Source: Heliocidaris erythrogramma
Taxonomy: Eukaryota; Echinodermata; Echinoidea; Camarodonta; Echinometridae
Reading direction: 5' to 3'
DNA length: 64,000 nucleotides
Assembly: GCA_025617745.1 (NCBI GenBank)
Contig: CM046870.1
Location: forward strand, 10,220,410 to 10,284,409
Numbering within the stretch: position 1 is the first letter of the stretch; every line of letters starts with the position of its first letter. Position numbers and translations under genes: made by a program. The notes beneath the pieces were generated by a model that had not been told where the DNA came from, did no database searches, and saw only the letters and a program-made list of their open reading frames with translations. Shown here piece after piece: positions 55,601-58,600 of the stretch.

Positions 55601-58600
55601 CCAACCACCTACTACTCAGCCACCGACGACCCAACCACCTACTACTCAGCCACCTACTACTCAGCCACCTACTACTCAGCCACCTACGACCCAACCACCT
55701 ACTACTCAGCCACCTACTACTCAGCCACCTACGACCCAACCACCTACTACTCAACCACCTACTACTCAGCCACCTATTACTCAGCCACCAACGACCCAAC
55801 CTCCTACTACTCAGCCACCTACAACCCAACCTCCTACCACTCAACCACCTACTACTCAGCCACCGTCTACCCAACCACCTACTACTCAACCACCGACGAC
55901 CCAACCACCTACTACTCAGCCACCTACGACCCAACCACCTACTACTCAACCACCTACTACTCAGCCACCTATTACTCAGCCACCAACGACCCAACCTCCT
56001 ACTACTCAGCCACCTACAACCCAACCTCCTACCACTCAACCACCTACTACTCAGCCACCGTCTACCCAACCACCTACTACTCAACCACCGACGACCCAAC
56101 CACCTACTACTCAGCCACCTACTACTCAGCCACCTACGACCCAACCACCTACTACTCAACCACCTACTACTCAGCCACCTATTACTCAGCCACCTACTAC
56201 TCAGCCACCGACGACCCAACCACCTACTACTCAGCCACCTACTACTCAGCCACCTACGACCCAACCACCTACTACTCAACCACCTACTACTCAGCCACCT
56301 ACCACTCAACCACCAACAGCCCAACCTCCTACTACTCAGCCACCTACTACTCAGCCACCGTCTACCCAACCACCTACTACTCAGCCACCGACGACCCAAC
56401 CACCTACTACTCAGCCACCTACTACTCAACCACCGTCTACCCAACCACCTACTACTCAGCCACCGACGACCCAACCACCAACTACTCTTCCACCTACCAC
56501 TCAACCACCTACTACTCAGGCACCTACTACTCACCCCCCAACTACTCAACCACCAACGACCACACCTCCTACTACTCAGCCACCTACTACTCAGCCACCT
56601 ACAACTCAACCACCAACGACCCAACCACCTACGACCCAACCACCCACTTCTCAGCCACCTACTACTCAGCCACCTACCACTCAACCACCAACGACGCAAC
56701 CGCCATCAACTACTGGTAATTGATGTCAACATGTTTACGGCTTTAAGTCAATTCAAATAACTCGGGAATTGTTTTCACACTGAAAGGACAAATGCATTAT
56801 GGCTTTTAAACCCACATTCATTGCTTTATCCCAAACTTGGTACAAGATGATTTTGACACTACGTTTTGAAAAGCCTGCTGCTCAGCCATCCGTGGAAGCA
56901 CGCTATGGATTAGGTATCATTAGTCAGAATGTAAGTTACTCTTTACCATGACATAAATTCCAAGGTCACATAGCTTATAACCTTTAATGAAAAGCTACCA
57001 AATTTTGGTATACTTTTTGATACGCACAGTGTGTGGTGTGTGCGTATATTTTTCATGATTTGTAATATTGCAAATCGAAGATTAATTGTTAGAAATTAAG
57101 AATGCTATGTACGTACAAATGATGGCCTGGAAACCAATTAATCTAATTACAATTATAGTATATACTAAAGTTTCGTTTTAAATGTCTGTTCAGCCGTACC
57201 CTGCATCACTCCTGGATCAGAAAATTGTGGTACTAAGCATGAAGGACTCTACATTTACAAGACTTGCACTTTGCCCCGATCAAATAAAACTGTGCCACTA
57301 GCCACCTCACAAGACGTGGGGACCGCCGAGCCTCAGGGGGAATGCACCGCTGAGTTTAGTACACCACTCCGTGTAGAAGAACTGGAGATTGAAGTACTGG
57401 ATTACGTAAGAACAGACACTGTCTTCAACGTCGTTTGCAGGAACATTTTAACAAGTTCTTGGTATCCAATAGAGGAAAACAACAGGAAAAAGGTTTGTAC
57501 GTGGGGGCATTGGCGGATCAATGATTTTGTAATGGGGTGAGGGGTCTCAATTCAGGAAAATATCTGACATGCAAAAAAGGAAAGAAAATAAGAAAAAAAA
57601 ACTGTTATCACAATTTCTGTGCTAATTTACTCAAAAATACCCATGACAAGCCACCCCCTAGCCTTTTGACTTGGCTATTTTCCTCGTCATGCTGTGCCTG
57701 AGATGAGACTAGCCGTCGACGAAAAGAATCAACACGGCCAGGGTGAACGCGCGATCGAGCGACTTTAGTCGCGAGGCCTTTTGGAACCTGGGTTTCCATC
57801 GTCCGATATGAATTATTCACGAGTTGACATTCGTAAGCTAACACGCCTACCGAGGATTATCGACCAATCACAACGGAATCTGCGGGGCTTGCTTTCCATG
57901 TGCCGGGTGCCGACCGAGCTAGCTCGAGATGAAGGCGAATTTGCATACCAAATTTATGCTGACGTCATGCGAAGATACGTTCGCTGATTGGGTCGACCAA
58001 TCACAACGGTATCTGTGGGGCTTGCTTTCCATGTGCCGGGTGCCGAGCGAGCTAGCTCGAGATGAAGGCGAATTTACATACCAAATTTATGCTGACGTCA
58101 TGCGAAGATACATTCGCTGATTGGCTCCTACCTATAAGGTAGCAGATCCTCGCTAGGAACAAAGGATAGCATAAGAAATACAGACCAGGTTCCAAAAGGC
58201 CCTCGCGACTCACGTCGCTCGATCGCGCATTCACCGGGCTGGGCGGCTAGTCTTGTTATGCAGCCACTACTAGCTTACTTGCCGAGAAAAATAGCCAAGT
58301 CACGAGGGCCTTGTCAAAAGGCTACCACCCCCCCCCCCCCAAAAAAAAGGAAGGAAATAAATAAGTATCAACTTCTTTCTTGTGCCTTTTATGTCGATTA
58401 ATTTTGGAGTGGATGCAAATTTCCGTAGGCCTGCTTAAGGGGGTGAAGGGGGGGGGGGGGGGGCACGGACCAGTTGTGCCCTTCTAAATCCGTCAATAAT
58501 TGGAGAAGGATATTTCAGTTTGAATAATTTCTATAGCTTGCATTCATATCGGATCTTCACACAAAATATTTTAATTACTGAGAGAAAATAAAGGCTTTTA

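Noticed and set aside
53158-56760. Long open frames in a second plus frame (LLLSHLLLNH...) and on the minus strand (RWLSSRWLGRR..., 53427-56699)
   Set aside because: A stop-free 15-base repeat is open in several frames. Only the PTTQP frame joins the upstream TIL in phase and ends at a splice donor.
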